A DNA stretch of 33,099 nt. Origin: an uncultured Chloroflexota bacterium. GTDB lineage: Bacteria > Chloroflexota > Dehalococcoidia > Lucifugimonadales > GCA-002694895. Shown here piece by piece: positions 18,152 through 26,891 of the stretch (the stretch's first letter is position 1; every line of letters starts with the position of its first letter). The position numbers were made by a program, and so were the translations under genes. Below the pieces are notes generated by a model. That model was not told the DNA's origin, made no database searches, and saw nothing but the letters and a program-made list of their open reading frames with translations. The stretch covers positions 1 through 33,099 of the forward strand of contig CATLOZ010000010.1 in NCBI GenBank assembly GCA_950054395.1, in the 5' to 3' direction.

Positions 18152-18607
18152 TTATCTCCAGGCTATCCCATTTTTTTTTGTAGGTACTAAAGAAACTCTA
18201 TGACCTTGATCGCATTTGAATCTTTCTTCTTTCAAATCTTTTCTTTTGCCAGATAATGAAGTTTGCTCCATTGATAAATCACAAAAAGGACAATTAACAT
18301 CAAAAACTATTCTATTTTTTATTCTTACTACTTTAACGTGTGTTAGTTTGTCTTTGAAATTTTCTGAATGCCCTTTGTATCTAACCATGTATCTAGTTGC
18401 AGATCCAACTACTGTACTTCCAGGTGATTCTATTTTATCTAATTCACTGGAGTAATCTACATATCCACACTGCAGACATTGCGGTTCATAGTATGTTTTT
18501 ACTATAGTACTTGTACATTTGGGACAATGTAATTTGTCCTTACTATTTAAAGATTTAACTTCAGATAAGTTTGTATTATTTTTTAAAGTTTGTGCTGGCT
18601 GTTGCAT
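18152..18607 (-). CDS. Uncharacterised zinc-ribbon protein
   Basis: CPKC...CLQC...CPFC...C motifs; GGGAGA SD upstream; 151 aa. Confidence 0.7.
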   Translation of the reverse strand: MQQPAQTLKNNTNLSEVKSLNSKDKLHCPKCTSTIVKTYYEPQCLQCGYVDYSSELDKIESPGSTVVGSATRYMVRYKGHSENFKDKLTHVKVVRIKNRIVFDVNCPFCDLSMEQTSLSGKRKDLKEERFKCDQGHRVSLVPTKKNGIAWR

Positions 18608-18726
18608 AACAATCTCCCTTTGAATTATATACTATTTTAATACTTGTTTAAAACTTGTCAAGTACAATTTTAATATTTATATATTTATTTTGAATTAATT
18701 TTTGTGTTAATTTTAGGTAATAATGT

Positions 18727-18756
18727 TTGACACTGTTATGAGTAAGAAGAGATAAT
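18727..18756 (+). promoter_or_regulatory. Candidate sigma70-type promoter of etfBA
   Basis: TTGACA (18727-18732), 18-nt spacer, GATAAT (18751-18756). Confidence 0.5.
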
Positions 18757-18797
18757 TTTAAGTGTCCTTTCTAATTTATCTATTAATTGGGTGTTAA

Positions 18798-19592
18798 ATG
18801 AAAATTTTAGTATGTGTAAAAGAAGTTATAGATCCAGAGGTGCCAGTTAGTTCTATTGACATAGATTCAAATGGATGGAAATTTGTGCCTAAACAAGGTG
18901 TTTCAACTGTATTAAATGGTTTTGATGAAAATGCCATTGAAGCTGCACTACAGTTAAAAGAAAGTATTGGAGATGTTGAAATTTCTGTTTTATCTTTAGG
19001 TAAAGATTTTAGTATGGATGTAATTAAAAAACCATTGTCTATGGGATGCCAAAACTTATTTTTGGTAAAAGATGATATTCTAGAAACCTCTGACTCATTT
19101 GTTATAGTTAATGTTCTTTATGAAACAATAAATAAAATAGGACCTTTTGATCTTATTCTTTGTGGCAGACATGCTTCTGATTGGGACAATGCTCAGGTCC
19201 CTATAGGATTAGCTGAAAAATTAAATCTTGATTGTGTTACTTTAGCTAAAAGTATTGAGTGTAATAACAATAATATAACTATAGAAAGGGTGATTTCAGG
19301 CGGCATAGAAGTTCTTAAATCTGAATTACCTGTACTAATTACAGTAAGTAATGAATATGGAGAACCAAGATATCCTAATTTAAGAGGTATTATGACGGCA
19401 GGCAAAATTCAACCACAGTTCTTTTCATTGGAGGATCTTGGAATTTCTGCAAATGATATTAATAATATCAATGAAATTACTGATATATATATACCTGAAA
19501 AGAATTCAAATTGTGAATTTATAAAAGGTGAAGATGAATATGATATAGGTAGAAATCTTGCACTTAAACTTAGAGATAAGAATTTAATTTAA
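18798..19592 (+). CDS. etfB: Electron transfer flavoprotein beta subunit
   Basis: MKILVCVKEVIDPEVPVSSI, FDENAIEAALQLKE, LILCGRHASDWDNAQVPIGLAEKL motifs. Confidence 0.94.
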   Translation: MKILVCVKEVIDPEVPVSSIDIDSNGWKFVPKQGVSTVLNGFDENAIEAALQLKESIGDVEISVLSLGKDFSMDVIKKPLSMGCQNLFLVKDDILETSDSFVIVNVLYETINKIGPFDLILCGRHASDWDNAQVPIGLAEKLNLDCVTLAKSIECNNNNITIERVISGGIEVLKSELPVLITVSNEYGEPRYPNLRGIMTAGKIQPQFFSLEDLGISANDINNINEITDIYIPEKNSNCEFIKGEDEYDIGRNLALKLRDKNLI

Positions 19593-19605
19593 TTTGGAGA
19601 GAATT

Positions 19606-20583
19606 TTGAATAAAGTTTTAGTTTTAGCAGAATTAAATGGGAATGATTTAGATAATGGGGTGTTTGAATTATTATCTTTATTAAATAATCTCAATGTTTC
19701 TAATGATGAAATTACCGTATGTGTACTTGGAGATAATCTACAAGATAAAGATGGGATTTTGAAACAAATTCCGTGTTCTAAAATTTTAGCTCATTCTAAT
19801 ATTGATACAAATAATTTGAATCCAAATATTTTATCTAAATTAGCAAGTAGCATGATTGAAGATTTACAGCCAAATAAAATTTTAATTTCTAAAACAAATT
19901 TAGGACAGGATTTAGCCCCAAGATTAGCTTTTAAATTTGGTTGGGGATTAGTGAATGATTGTTTGAATATTGAAAAAAATGAAAATAATGATTGGACAGG
20001 AATAAGACCAATTTTTGGTGGGAATTTTATGTCTAAAATAAATATTAAAACACCAACTGAAATTTATTGTGTAAGGCCAAAAGTATTTGATTCTTTAACT
20101 GATAAAACGATATCTCCTGAAATTGAATATAAGCAATTTACAAATGATTTGGAAACTAAAACTAAAGTATTAAAAAGAATAAATGAACAATCTGAAGGGA
20201 TAAAATTAGAAGATGCTGATATAGTAATAGCTGGAGGAAGAGGTCTTGGCGGGCCTGAACCTTTTGAGACTTTAGATGAAATTGCCGGACTTCTTAATGC
20301 AGCTGTTGGAGCATCCAGAGCAGTATGTGATGCGGGTTGGATGGATCATTCCTATCAGATTGGCCTTACAGGCAAAAATATTTCACCTAATTTGTATTTA
20401 ACAGTGGCAATTTCTGGAGCCAGCCAGCATATGGCAGGATGTGGTAATTCGAAACATATTGTTTCAATTGATAAAAATGTTGAAGCGAATATATTTAATG
20501 ATGCTGAATTTGGTGCTATTGGTGATTGGAAAAATATATTGCCCGGATTTTTGGATACTTTAAAAGATTTGGTAAAAGAGTAA
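19606..20583 (+). CDS. etfA: Electron transfer flavoprotein alpha subunit
   Basis: DADIVIAGGRGLGGPEPFETLDEIAGLLNAAVGASRAVCDAGWMDHSYQIGLTGKNISPNLYLTVAISGASQHMAGC FAD-binding signature. Likely TTG start after GGAGA; the track gives 19594. Confidence 0.94.
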   Translation: MNKVLVLAELNGNDLDNGVFELLSLLNNLNVSNDEITVCVLGDNLQDKDGILKQIPCSKILAHSNIDTNNLNPNILSKLASSMIEDLQPNKILISKTNLGQDLAPRLAFKFGWGLVNDCLNIEKNENNDWTGIRPIFGGNFMSKINIKTPTEIYCVRPKVFDSLTDKTISPEIEYKQFTNDLETKTKVLKRINEQSEGIKLEDADIVIAGGRGLGGPEPFETLDEIAGLLNAAVGASRAVCDAGWMDHSYQIGLTGKNISPNLYLTVAISGASQHMAGCGNSKHIVSIDKNVEANIFNDAEFGAIGDWKNILPGFLDTLKDLVKE

Positions 20584-20586
20584 TTA

Positions 20587-21009
20587 ATGTTTAATGATTT
20601 AAATAAATTTTTAAAAAATATTTCTGATTCTGATGTTGTGTCAATTGTTTTTTTTAATTTAAATGTTTCATTAGTTATAGACAGAAGAATATCAGAAGGT
20701 AATGTTTTAATAAAAATTTTTCCAATTGCAAGTTCTGCGGATAACCGTATAAAAATATTAAATAATCTAAGACCCGATTTAAAAGAAGTAAAAAATTTTG
20801 TTATTATCCCATGGTATTCTTATATTAAAGTGCTTACCGAAGATGAAGTATGGGATAAATTATTGAAAAATATTTTATATCCTGTAAATGCTAAAGTGGA
20901 CATTATGCTTCAAAATGCTTTCAAAGAATTACGATCAATTGAAAAGTCTAAGATTGAGGATGCTATTACTGGGAAAGGATATGAAACTATTTGGTCGAAT
21001 CCATATTAG
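20587..21009 (+). CDS. Hypothetical protein between etfA and the F420-oxidoreductase-like gene
   Basis: 140-aa ORF packed 3 nt after etfA and overlapping the next gene region; no family recognised. Confidence 0.6.
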   Translation: MFNDLNKFLKNISDSDVVSIVFFNLNVSLVIDRRISEGNVLIKIFPIASSADNRIKILNNLRPDLKEVKNFVIIPWYSYIKVLTEDEVWDKLLKNILYPVNAKVDIMLQNAFKELRSIEKSKIEDAITGKGYETIWSNPY

Positions 21010-21035
21010 TGATTTTTTTAATCAAGGAATTGAAT

Positions 21036-21683
21036 TTGAAAATAGGATTTATAAGTGGTACTGGCAAAGAAGGTCAAGCTTTGGCTATTCGTTTTGGCCT
21101 TTCAGAACATTCTATTTTTATCGGATCACGAGATATAAGTAAAGCGGAATTATCTGGAAATCAAATAAGAAATATTTTGCCTGATGTTGAAATATTATGT
21201 TCAGATTATAAACAGACAGTTTTGCAATCAGATATTGTATTTATTGCTTTGCCATTTAGTGTTGTTGAAAATCAATTAACCCCTTTGAAAAATGAACTTA
21301 AAGGTAAATACATAGTTGATACTACTGTGCCTTTATCATTGAATAAAGGAAAATTCACAAGATTATCTGGGCTTAAAGAATCTGTATCTCAGTTTTTATA
21401 TAATTTACTGCCAGATTCGCATATCATATCTTCATTTCATACTATTAGCCATTTGGATTTAAAAAGAATTCAAAAAAAAATGGATCATGATTTATTGTAT
21501 TTTGTTAATGATAAAAAACCTGAATCAAAATTTTTAGAATTAATAGATACGGTTAAAGGACTGAACCCTGTAAAATGTGGAACTTTGGATCTGTCAATTC
21601 TAATTGAACACCAGGTGCCATTATTACTAAATATTAATAAGCAGTACGGTAAATCTACTTCAATTAAGATTCATGGTTTATAG
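21036..21683 (+). CDS. NADPH-dependent F420 reductase-like protein
   Basis: N-terminal MKIGFISGTGKEGQALAIRFG Rossmann motif, SDIVFIALPFSVVE, IVDTTVPL; AAGGA 7 nt before TTG at 21036. The track start (20991) overlaps the upstream gene. Confidence 0.8.
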   Translation: MKIGFISGTGKEGQALAIRFGLSEHSIFIGSRDISKAELSGNQIRNILPDVEILCSDYKQTVLQSDIVFIALPFSVVENQLTPLKNELKGKYIVDTTVPLSLNKGKFTRLSGLKESVSQFLYNLLPDSHIISSFHTISHLDLKRIQKKMDHDLLYFVNDKKPESKFLELIDTVKGLNPVKCGTLDLSILIEHQVPLLLNINKQYGKSTSIKIHGL

Positions 21684-21821
21684 TTTTTTTGATGAATCCA
21701 TCATTCAGACCAAAGGTGTTCCCCTTACTATCCCTGTCCCACATAAGTTTCGAGGACGTTTAGATTGCAATCTACGAGTCACGCACCAACATATACAATC
21801 ACAATCTTTAATTAGACTTAG

Positions 21822-22056
21822 ATTTTCTAATTGCGATCTCGAAATAGTTTTAATAAAATGTTTTGGTCCAGAAGTGTCAACTGTTATAAAAGGAAGATTT
21901 ATTTCACTTTCCATAACTGTTGAAAGTTCAATTTTAGCTTTTTCAGCAGCTTCACGTAATCTTTGAATTGCCATGATATCTTGCATTAAATCTATACCTT
22001 GTTCTTTTTTGAAGTCCTCAACTAACCAAGATACTACAATTCTTTGATCACAATCA
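21822..22056 (-). repeat. Partial duplication of dnaK nucleotide-binding-domain coding sequence
   Basis: Aligns with 23176-23405, roughly 90% identical by eye, with one 3-nt insertion in the copy and an identical block of more than 50 bp. Confidence 0.9.
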
Positions 22057-22144
22057 CAGCAATAACATTCTACGAACGAACAGCATTTATTATTCCTTTC
22101 ACAGCAATCACAGGGTACTAGCGTAAAGCTTTTATTATTCCTTT
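22055..22144 (-). repeat. Two tandem 45-bp units overlapping the dnaK 3' end
   Basis: CACAGCAAT-N26ish-TTATTATTCCTTT at 22055-22099 and 22100-22144; ends conserved, centre diverged; 45 nt = 15 codons. Confidence 0.8.
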
Positions 22145-24084
22145 TTAGTTTCTCCGTCAACTATATCATCCTTATCTTTTTTAGGTTTTTTAGTATTTTT
22201 AGGTTTTGCACTTTTTCTTTTAGTAGATGATTCGTTATTTTTAGTCTCATTATTTTCTGCAGGGTTTTCACCTGGCTGAGCTTGAGAATACATTGATTGT
22301 CCTATTTCTTGTAATACAGTTTGAAACGAATTCATTTCTGATTCTATTTTTTCCACATCATCTGATTCAATTGCTGTTTTTAAAGTTTCTTTTTGTGAAT
22401 TTATTTTTTCTACAAGATCGTCTGCGAGCTTATCCTTATTTTCTGAGATAAGCTTATCAGCCTGATATATTAAAGAATCAGAATTGTTTTTCAGTTCAAT
22501 TAGTTTTTTCTTTTTTTCATCTTCTTCTGCATGAGATTCAGCATCAGTAATCATTTGTTCTATTTCATCATCACTAAGTCCAGAGCTTGCAGTAATAGTT
22601 ATTTTTTGTTCTTTTCCAGTTCCTTTATCTTTTGCTGAAACGTCTAAGATACCATTCGCATCAATGTCAAAGCTAACTTCAATTTGAGGTAACCCTCTTT
22701 GAGAAGGAGGAATACCATCCAAAATAAATTTACCTAATGTTTTATTTTCGGTTGCCATGCTTCTTTCTCCTTGTAAAACATGTATTTCAACACTAGATTG
22801 ATTATCTTGAGCTGTACTAAAAGTTTCTGTTTTTTGTGTAGGAATTGTTGTATTTCTTTCTATTAGAGGAGTAGAAACACCACCAAGAGTTTCTATTCCA
22901 AGTGTGAGAGGTGTTACATCTAAAAGTAAGACATCTTGGACGTCTCCTTGTAGTACTCCTGCTTGAATAGCAGCTCCAACAGCTACGACTTCATCAGGGT
23001 TTACGCCTTTGTTAGATTCTTTACCAAAGAATTTTTCCACTGCACTTTGTATAGCAGGCATTCTGGTCATTCCACCTACAAGAATTATTTCATTTATATC
23101 TGTAGTTTTGAGTTTTGCATCTTTGATAGCTAATTTACATGGTTCAATTGTTTTATCTACTAAATCCATAATTAAATTTTCCAATTGAGATCTTGAAATA
23201 GTTTTAACCAAATGTTTTGGACCTGAAGCATCAGCTGTAATAAAAGGAAGATTTATTTCACTTTCCATAACAGTTGAAAGTTCAATTTTAGCTTTTTCAG
23301 CAGCTTCACGTAATCTTTGAATTGCCATGTTGTCTTGCATTAAATCTATGCCTTGCTCTTTTTTGAAATCCTCAACTAGCCAGGATATTATTCTTTGATC
23401 AAAATCATCACCGCCAAGATGGGTATCGCCATTTGTAGACTTAACTTCAAAAACGCCATCACCTATATGCAAGATTGTTATATCAAAAGTACCTCCACCC
23501 AAATCATACACTGCAATAGTTTCATCAGTTTTTTTGTCTAATCCATATGCTAAAGCAGCTGCTGTAGGTTCGTTAATTATTCTTAATACATCTAATCCAG
23601 CTATAGTTCCGGCATCTTTTGTTGCTTTTCGTTGACTATCGTTAAAATAAGCAGGAACTGTGATTACAGCTTGAGTAATTTTTTCTCCTAATTTTGTTTC
23701 AGCATCTGATTTAAGCTTAGATAATATCATTGAAGATACTTCTTGAGGCGTATAATCTTTGCCGACCATTTGTACTGTAACGTCTCCATTTTTACCTGAT
23801 TTAACTTTATAAGGAATCATCCCCATATCTTTTTGTAGAGAAGAATCACTAAATTTTTTTCCAATAAATCTTTTTACAGAAAATATTGTGTTTTCCGGGT
23901 TTGTAACTGCCTGTCTTTTTGCCATTAGTCCGGCATATCTCTCATCATTTTTTGGATTGATTGCTATTACTGACGGCGTTGTCCTTCCACCTTCTGAGTT
24001 TTCTAATACTTCTCCTTCTGAGGCTTCGACTATTGCCATACATGAGTTTGTTGTTCCTAAATCAATTCCTAGAATTTTTGGCAT
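22135..24084 (-). CDS. dnaK: Chaperone protein DnaK
   Basis: [38 protein letters not shown], substrate-binding domain; 649 aa. Confidence 0.98.
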   Translation of the reverse strand: MPKILGIDLGTTNSCMAIVEASEGEVLENSEGGRTTPSVIAINPKNDERYAGLMAKRQAVTNPENTIFSVKRFIGKKFSDSSLQKDMGMIPYKVKSGKNGDVTVQMVGKDYTPQEVSSMILSKLKSDAETKLGEKITQAVITVPAYFNDSQRKATKDAGTIAGLDVLRIINEPTAAALAYGLDKKTDETIAVYDLGGGTFDITILHIGDGVFEVKSTNGDTHLGGDDFDQRIISWLVEDFKKEQGIDLMQDNMAIQRLREAAEKAKIELSTVMESEINLPFITADASGPKHLVKTISRSQLENLIMDLVDKTIEPCKLAIKDAKLKTTDINEIILVGGMTRMPAIQSAVEKFFGKESNKGVNPDEVVAVGAAIQAGVLQGDVQDVLLLDVTPLTLGIETLGGVSTPLIERNTTIPTQKTETFSTAQDNQSSVEIHVLQGERSMATENKTLGKFILDGIPPSQRGLPQIEVSFDIDANGILDVSAKDKGTGKEQKITITASSGLSDDEIEQMITDAESHAEEDEKKKKLIELKNNSDSLIYQADKLISENKDKLADDLVEKINSQKETLKTAIESDDVEKIESEMNSFQTVLQEIGQSMYSQAQPGENPAENNETKNNESSTKRKSAKPKNTKKPKKDKDDIVDGETKKE

Positions 24085-24097
24085 TTTATGCTCCTAT

Positions 24098-24637
24098 TTA
24101 TGAATTCTTTTTTATATAGTTTGATAAAATAACTTGGGCTGGACGTATTATTGAATTTTCTATTGAATATCCATTTTTAATTGTCTGAGAAATTTTTCCA
24201 TCTAATTTAGAATCATTTGTATTTTCAATAGAAAGTGATTCATGTTTTGATGGATCAAAATTATCTCCTTTAATTGGATTAATTTCTGATAACCCTTCAT
24301 TATTTAAACTTTTTTCAAAATTTTTAATTATTATTTCCATTCCTGTCACCCAATCTTTAAATTGTTTGCCTTTTGGTAAGGAATTTAAAGTAAGTTTAAG
24401 ATCATCAAGAGTTATTATAAATCTTGTAAATATACCTGTTTTAATTTTGGTTTTATTAGATTGAATATCGTCTAAAGTTCTTCTTTTAAAATTTATTAAA
24501 TCTGCCTGAGAACGTAGAGCTGTATCTTTCAACTGTTTTATTTCTTCTTTATATTTATTTATTTCTGAATTTTTATTTTTTGTCTTTTTTTTTGTCTTTT
24601 TTTTCGGGGTAGTTTTTTTAAGTTCTGTCATATTCAA
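24098..24637 (-). CDS. grpE: Nucleotide exchange factor GrpE
   Basis: Charged N-terminus, LRSQADLINFKRRTLDDI, VTGMEIIIKNFEKSLNNEGLSEINPIKGDNFDPSKHESL; between hspR and dnaK. Confidence 0.92.
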   Translation of the reverse strand: MNMTELKKTTPKKKTKKKTKNKNSEINKYKEEIKQLKDTALRSQADLINFKRRTLDDIQSNKTKIKTGIFTRFIITLDDLKLTLNSLPKGKQFKDWVTGMEIIIKNFEKSLNNEGLSEINPIKGDNFDPSKHESLSIENTNDSKLDGKISQTIKNGYSIENSIIRPAQVILSNYIKKNS

Positions 24638-24992
24638 GTCCTAATGTTTCAAATAATTTTTGCAATTTGTTTTCTAAAAACACTTTTAATTGCATTCCTT
24701 TTAAAATTTCATTTCCTTTCTTTAAATCCAATAAATCATTAAATATATTTAAAATTAATTGGACACCAGCTAAATTAAGACCCAAATCGTCTACCAAATA
24801 TTTTATTAATTTTAATTTAGCAATATCTTCCTGTGAGTAAAGTCTAAGCATTCCACCGGTTCTGCTAGGTCTAACTAAACCAATTCTTTCATACTTCCTC
24901 AAAGTTTGAGGATGCATTGAAAGCATTCGAGATGCAACACTTATAACATAAACACCTTCAATATTTGGTTCTGAGAAAAAATCCCATTCCAT
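24618..24992 (-). CDS. hspR: MerR-family heat-shock repressor HspR-like
   Basis: VYVISVASRMLSMHPQTLRKYERIGLVRPSRTGGMLRLYSQEDIAKLKLIKYLVDDLGLNLAGVQLI closely matches the HspR pattern; first gene of the grpE-dnaK cluster. Confidence 0.88.
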   Translation of the reverse strand: MEWDFFSEPNIEGVYVISVASRMLSMHPQTLRKYERIGLVRPSRTGGMLRLYSQEDIAKLKLIKYLVDDLGLNLAGVQLILNIFNDLLDLKKGNEILKGMQLKVFLENKLQKLFETLGLEYDRT

Positions 24993-25019
24993 GTTGTCAC
25001 CAATATTGTTATAACATGT

Positions 25020-25049
25020 ATTTTATAGGTTGATACGAGGTGTGTCAAG
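25020..25049 (-). promoter_or_regulatory. hspR-grpE-dnaK promoter with HAIR-like inverted repeat
   Basis: Minus strand: TTGACA (25048-25043), 17-nt spacer, TAAAAT (25025-25020). CTTGACA-CACCTCG-TATCAAC (25049-25029) has the 7-7-7 geometry of HAIR (CTTGAGT-N7-ACTCAAG). Confidence 0.7.
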
Positions 25050-25083
25050 TACATTGATAGTTTTCAGGTAAGATTAAGTTTTT

Positions 25084-25698
25084 TTATGAAAACCTTTCTT
25101 GTTTCCATGGATCTCCATTCATATGGTAACCTCTTATTTCCCAAAAACCCGGGATTGAATTTGAAGTGAATTGAATTTCTTTTATCCATTTTGCACTTTT
25201 CCAACCATATAAGTGTGGGATTACAAGTCTTAATGGCCATCCGTGATTTGATTCTAATTCTTTGCCTTCGTATTTAGTGGCAAGAATTGTTTTTGCAGAA
25301 AACAAATCTGTTCTAAGGATATTGGTAGTATATCCATCATAACAGATAATGTTCACATATTTTAAATCTAAGTCTATTTCAAAATTTTTCAATAAATTTT
25401 TTACTATGCATCCTGTCCATTTTGTATCTAACCTGGACCATTGAGTAACACAGTGAAAATCTTCTTCTATATTATCTTCAGCTAGTTTAATTATTTCATT
25501 CCATTTATATTCAATTATTAGGTTTGAATTGGCAGTGAATTTTAATTTCCAGGTATCTAAATTGATATCTGGAGTGGGAAATTCTGAAAAAATTGGAAAT
25601 TTTTCAGTAACAAATTGTCCGGGTGGAGCATCGGTAGTTTTTAAGTTGTTATTTGGTGTTATTTTACCTATTTTTTTTTGCATAAATATATTATACAT
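25084..25698 (-). CDS. Sulfite-oxidase-like (YedY/SUOX-type) molybdopterin oxidoreductase, no signal peptide
   Basis: PPGQFVTEKFPIFSEFPTP, Mo-ligand Cys in DFHCVTQWSRLDTKWTG, NHGWPLRLVIPHLYGWKSAKWIKEIQF. Confidence 0.88.
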   Translation of the reverse strand: MYNIFMQKKIGKITPNNNLKTTDAPPGQFVTEKFPIFSEFPTPDINLDTWKLKFTANSNLIIEYKWNEIIKLAEDNIEEDFHCVTQWSRLDTKWTGCIVKNLLKNFEIDLDLKYVNIICYDGYTTNILRTDLFSAKTILATKYEGKELESNHGWPLRLVIPHLYGWKSAKWIKEIQFTSNSIPGFWEIRGYHMNGDPWKQERFS

Positions 25699-25754
25699 TT
25701 ATAATATTAAATATTGGTATAATTAAACAAATACGATTTAAAATATTAAATATT

Positions 25755-26891
25755 ATGTATGAAGTTATTTCAAATTCATTAAAAGAATTGGAACAGGGCA
25801 AGAATATTGTTTTAGCCACTGTTGTTAATACTAAAGGATCCACTCCTCAAAAAATTGGATCTAAATTACTTATTCGTGATGACGGATCAACTGTAGGAAC
25901 TTTAGGGGGAGGATGTGTAGAAGGTGATATATGGTTTGAATCCAAATCTATGTTGGAGGAAAATTCTGATTCAGAAACAAGATTCAGAGAATATACTTTG
26001 AATCAGGAATTAGCAGAGCAGGAAGGCTTGGTTTGTGGTGGTACTATGTATTTTTTATTGGATAAATTAATTCCAGAAAATCAAAATATTGAACATTTAA
26101 GATCTTTGCAAAATTCTTTAAATGGAAAAGATAGTGGAAAAAGTATTTTGACCTTAGTTAATTCTCAGAATAAAGATTTATCTATTGGAATTAAAAAAAC
26201 TTATGATTTTGAAAATACAAATGAAATTTTTAATGATGAATTAATTAATGAAACAGAGGATATAGAGAATACTATTTCAAATCGTACTAATAAATGTATT
26301 AAACTTAAAGATGGTAACGAGTGGTATGTTGAAATTTATACAACCCCTGCAACATTATTAATTTGTGGAGGTGGTCATATTGCAAATAGCTTGGCCCCGA
26401 TTGCTCATAAACTTAATTTCAATGTCTGGATTACTGATGACAGGAAAGAATTTGCAAATAGTAATCGATTCCCACATGCGGAAAGAATAGTTAATGATAT
26501 TCCTGAGAGCGCTTTAAAAAGTTTACCTGTTACTGAAAATACTTACATTATTATTGCAACAAGAGGACATAGATATGATCTTGTTGCCACACAGGCAGCT
26601 GTTCAAACAAAAGCAAAATATATTGGGATAGTAGGAAGTATGAGAAAAGCTATATTAATATTTGAGGATTTATTGAAAAATGGAATTCCTGAAGAAAAAA
26701 TAAGAGCGATACGTTCCCCAGTAGGTTTAGATTTAAGAGGTAGAACCCCTGATGAAATTGCTGTGAGCATTATTGCTGAAATGTTAATGATTAAAGAGGG
26801 TGGGACAGGACTTCCGATGGCTATGCCTGAAAAGATTTGGTCTAAGATTATTTCTAAAATTAATAATTCTCTTTCAGAAAGTAAAACCTAA
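25755..26891 (+). CDS. XdhC/CoxI-family molybdenum-enzyme maturation protein
   Basis: ATVVNTKGSTPQKIGSKLLIRDDGSTVGTLGGGCVEGD, Rossmann LICGGGHIANSLAPIAHKLNF, GIVGSMRKA, IRSPVGLDLRGRTPDEIAVSIIAEML. Confidence 0.92.
   Translation: MYEVISNSLKELEQGKNIVLATVVNTKGSTPQKIGSKLLIRDDGSTVGTLGGGCVEGDIWFESKSMLEENSDSETRFREYTLNQELAEQEGLVCGGTMYFLLDKLIPENQNIEHLRSLQNSLNGKDSGKSILTLVNSQNKDLSIGIKKTYDFENTNEIFNDELINETEDIENTISNRTNKCIKLKDGNEWYVEIYTTPATLLICGGGHIANSLAPIAHKLNFNVWITDDRKEFANSNRFPHAERIVNDIPESALKSLPVTENTYIIIATRGHRYDLVATQAAVQTKAKYIGIVGSMRKAILIFEDLLKNGIPEEKIRAIRSPVGLDLRGRTPDEIAVSIIAEMLMIKEGGTGLPMAMPEKIWSKIISKINNSLSESKT

Larger units (their letters stand above)
21705..22160 (-). pseudogene. Chimeric ORF: Cys-rich repeats, partial dnaK copy, Cys-rich tail
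   Basis: Residues [71 protein letters not shown] duplicate a DnaK segment; flanked by [22 protein letters not shown] and DCDCICWC. Confidence 0.75.

Noticed and set aside
20888-21142. 84-aa ORF bridging the hypothetical gene and the F420-reductase-like gene
   Set aside because: Out of frame with both genes and lacks recognisable features.
21673-21966. Plus-strand 97-aa ORF over the dnaK copy
   Set aside because: It is the reverse complement of the dnaK-derived segment; similarity is to DnaK on the minus strand.
21822-22056. Diversity-generating retroelement template/variable repeat pair with dnaK
   Set aside because: No reverse transcriptase in the window, and copy/parent differences are not confined to adenines of one strand.
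22055-22144. CRISPR-like array
   Set aside because: Only two 45-bp units with diverged centres, no multiple regular spacers, no cas genes, and the unit overlaps a CDS.
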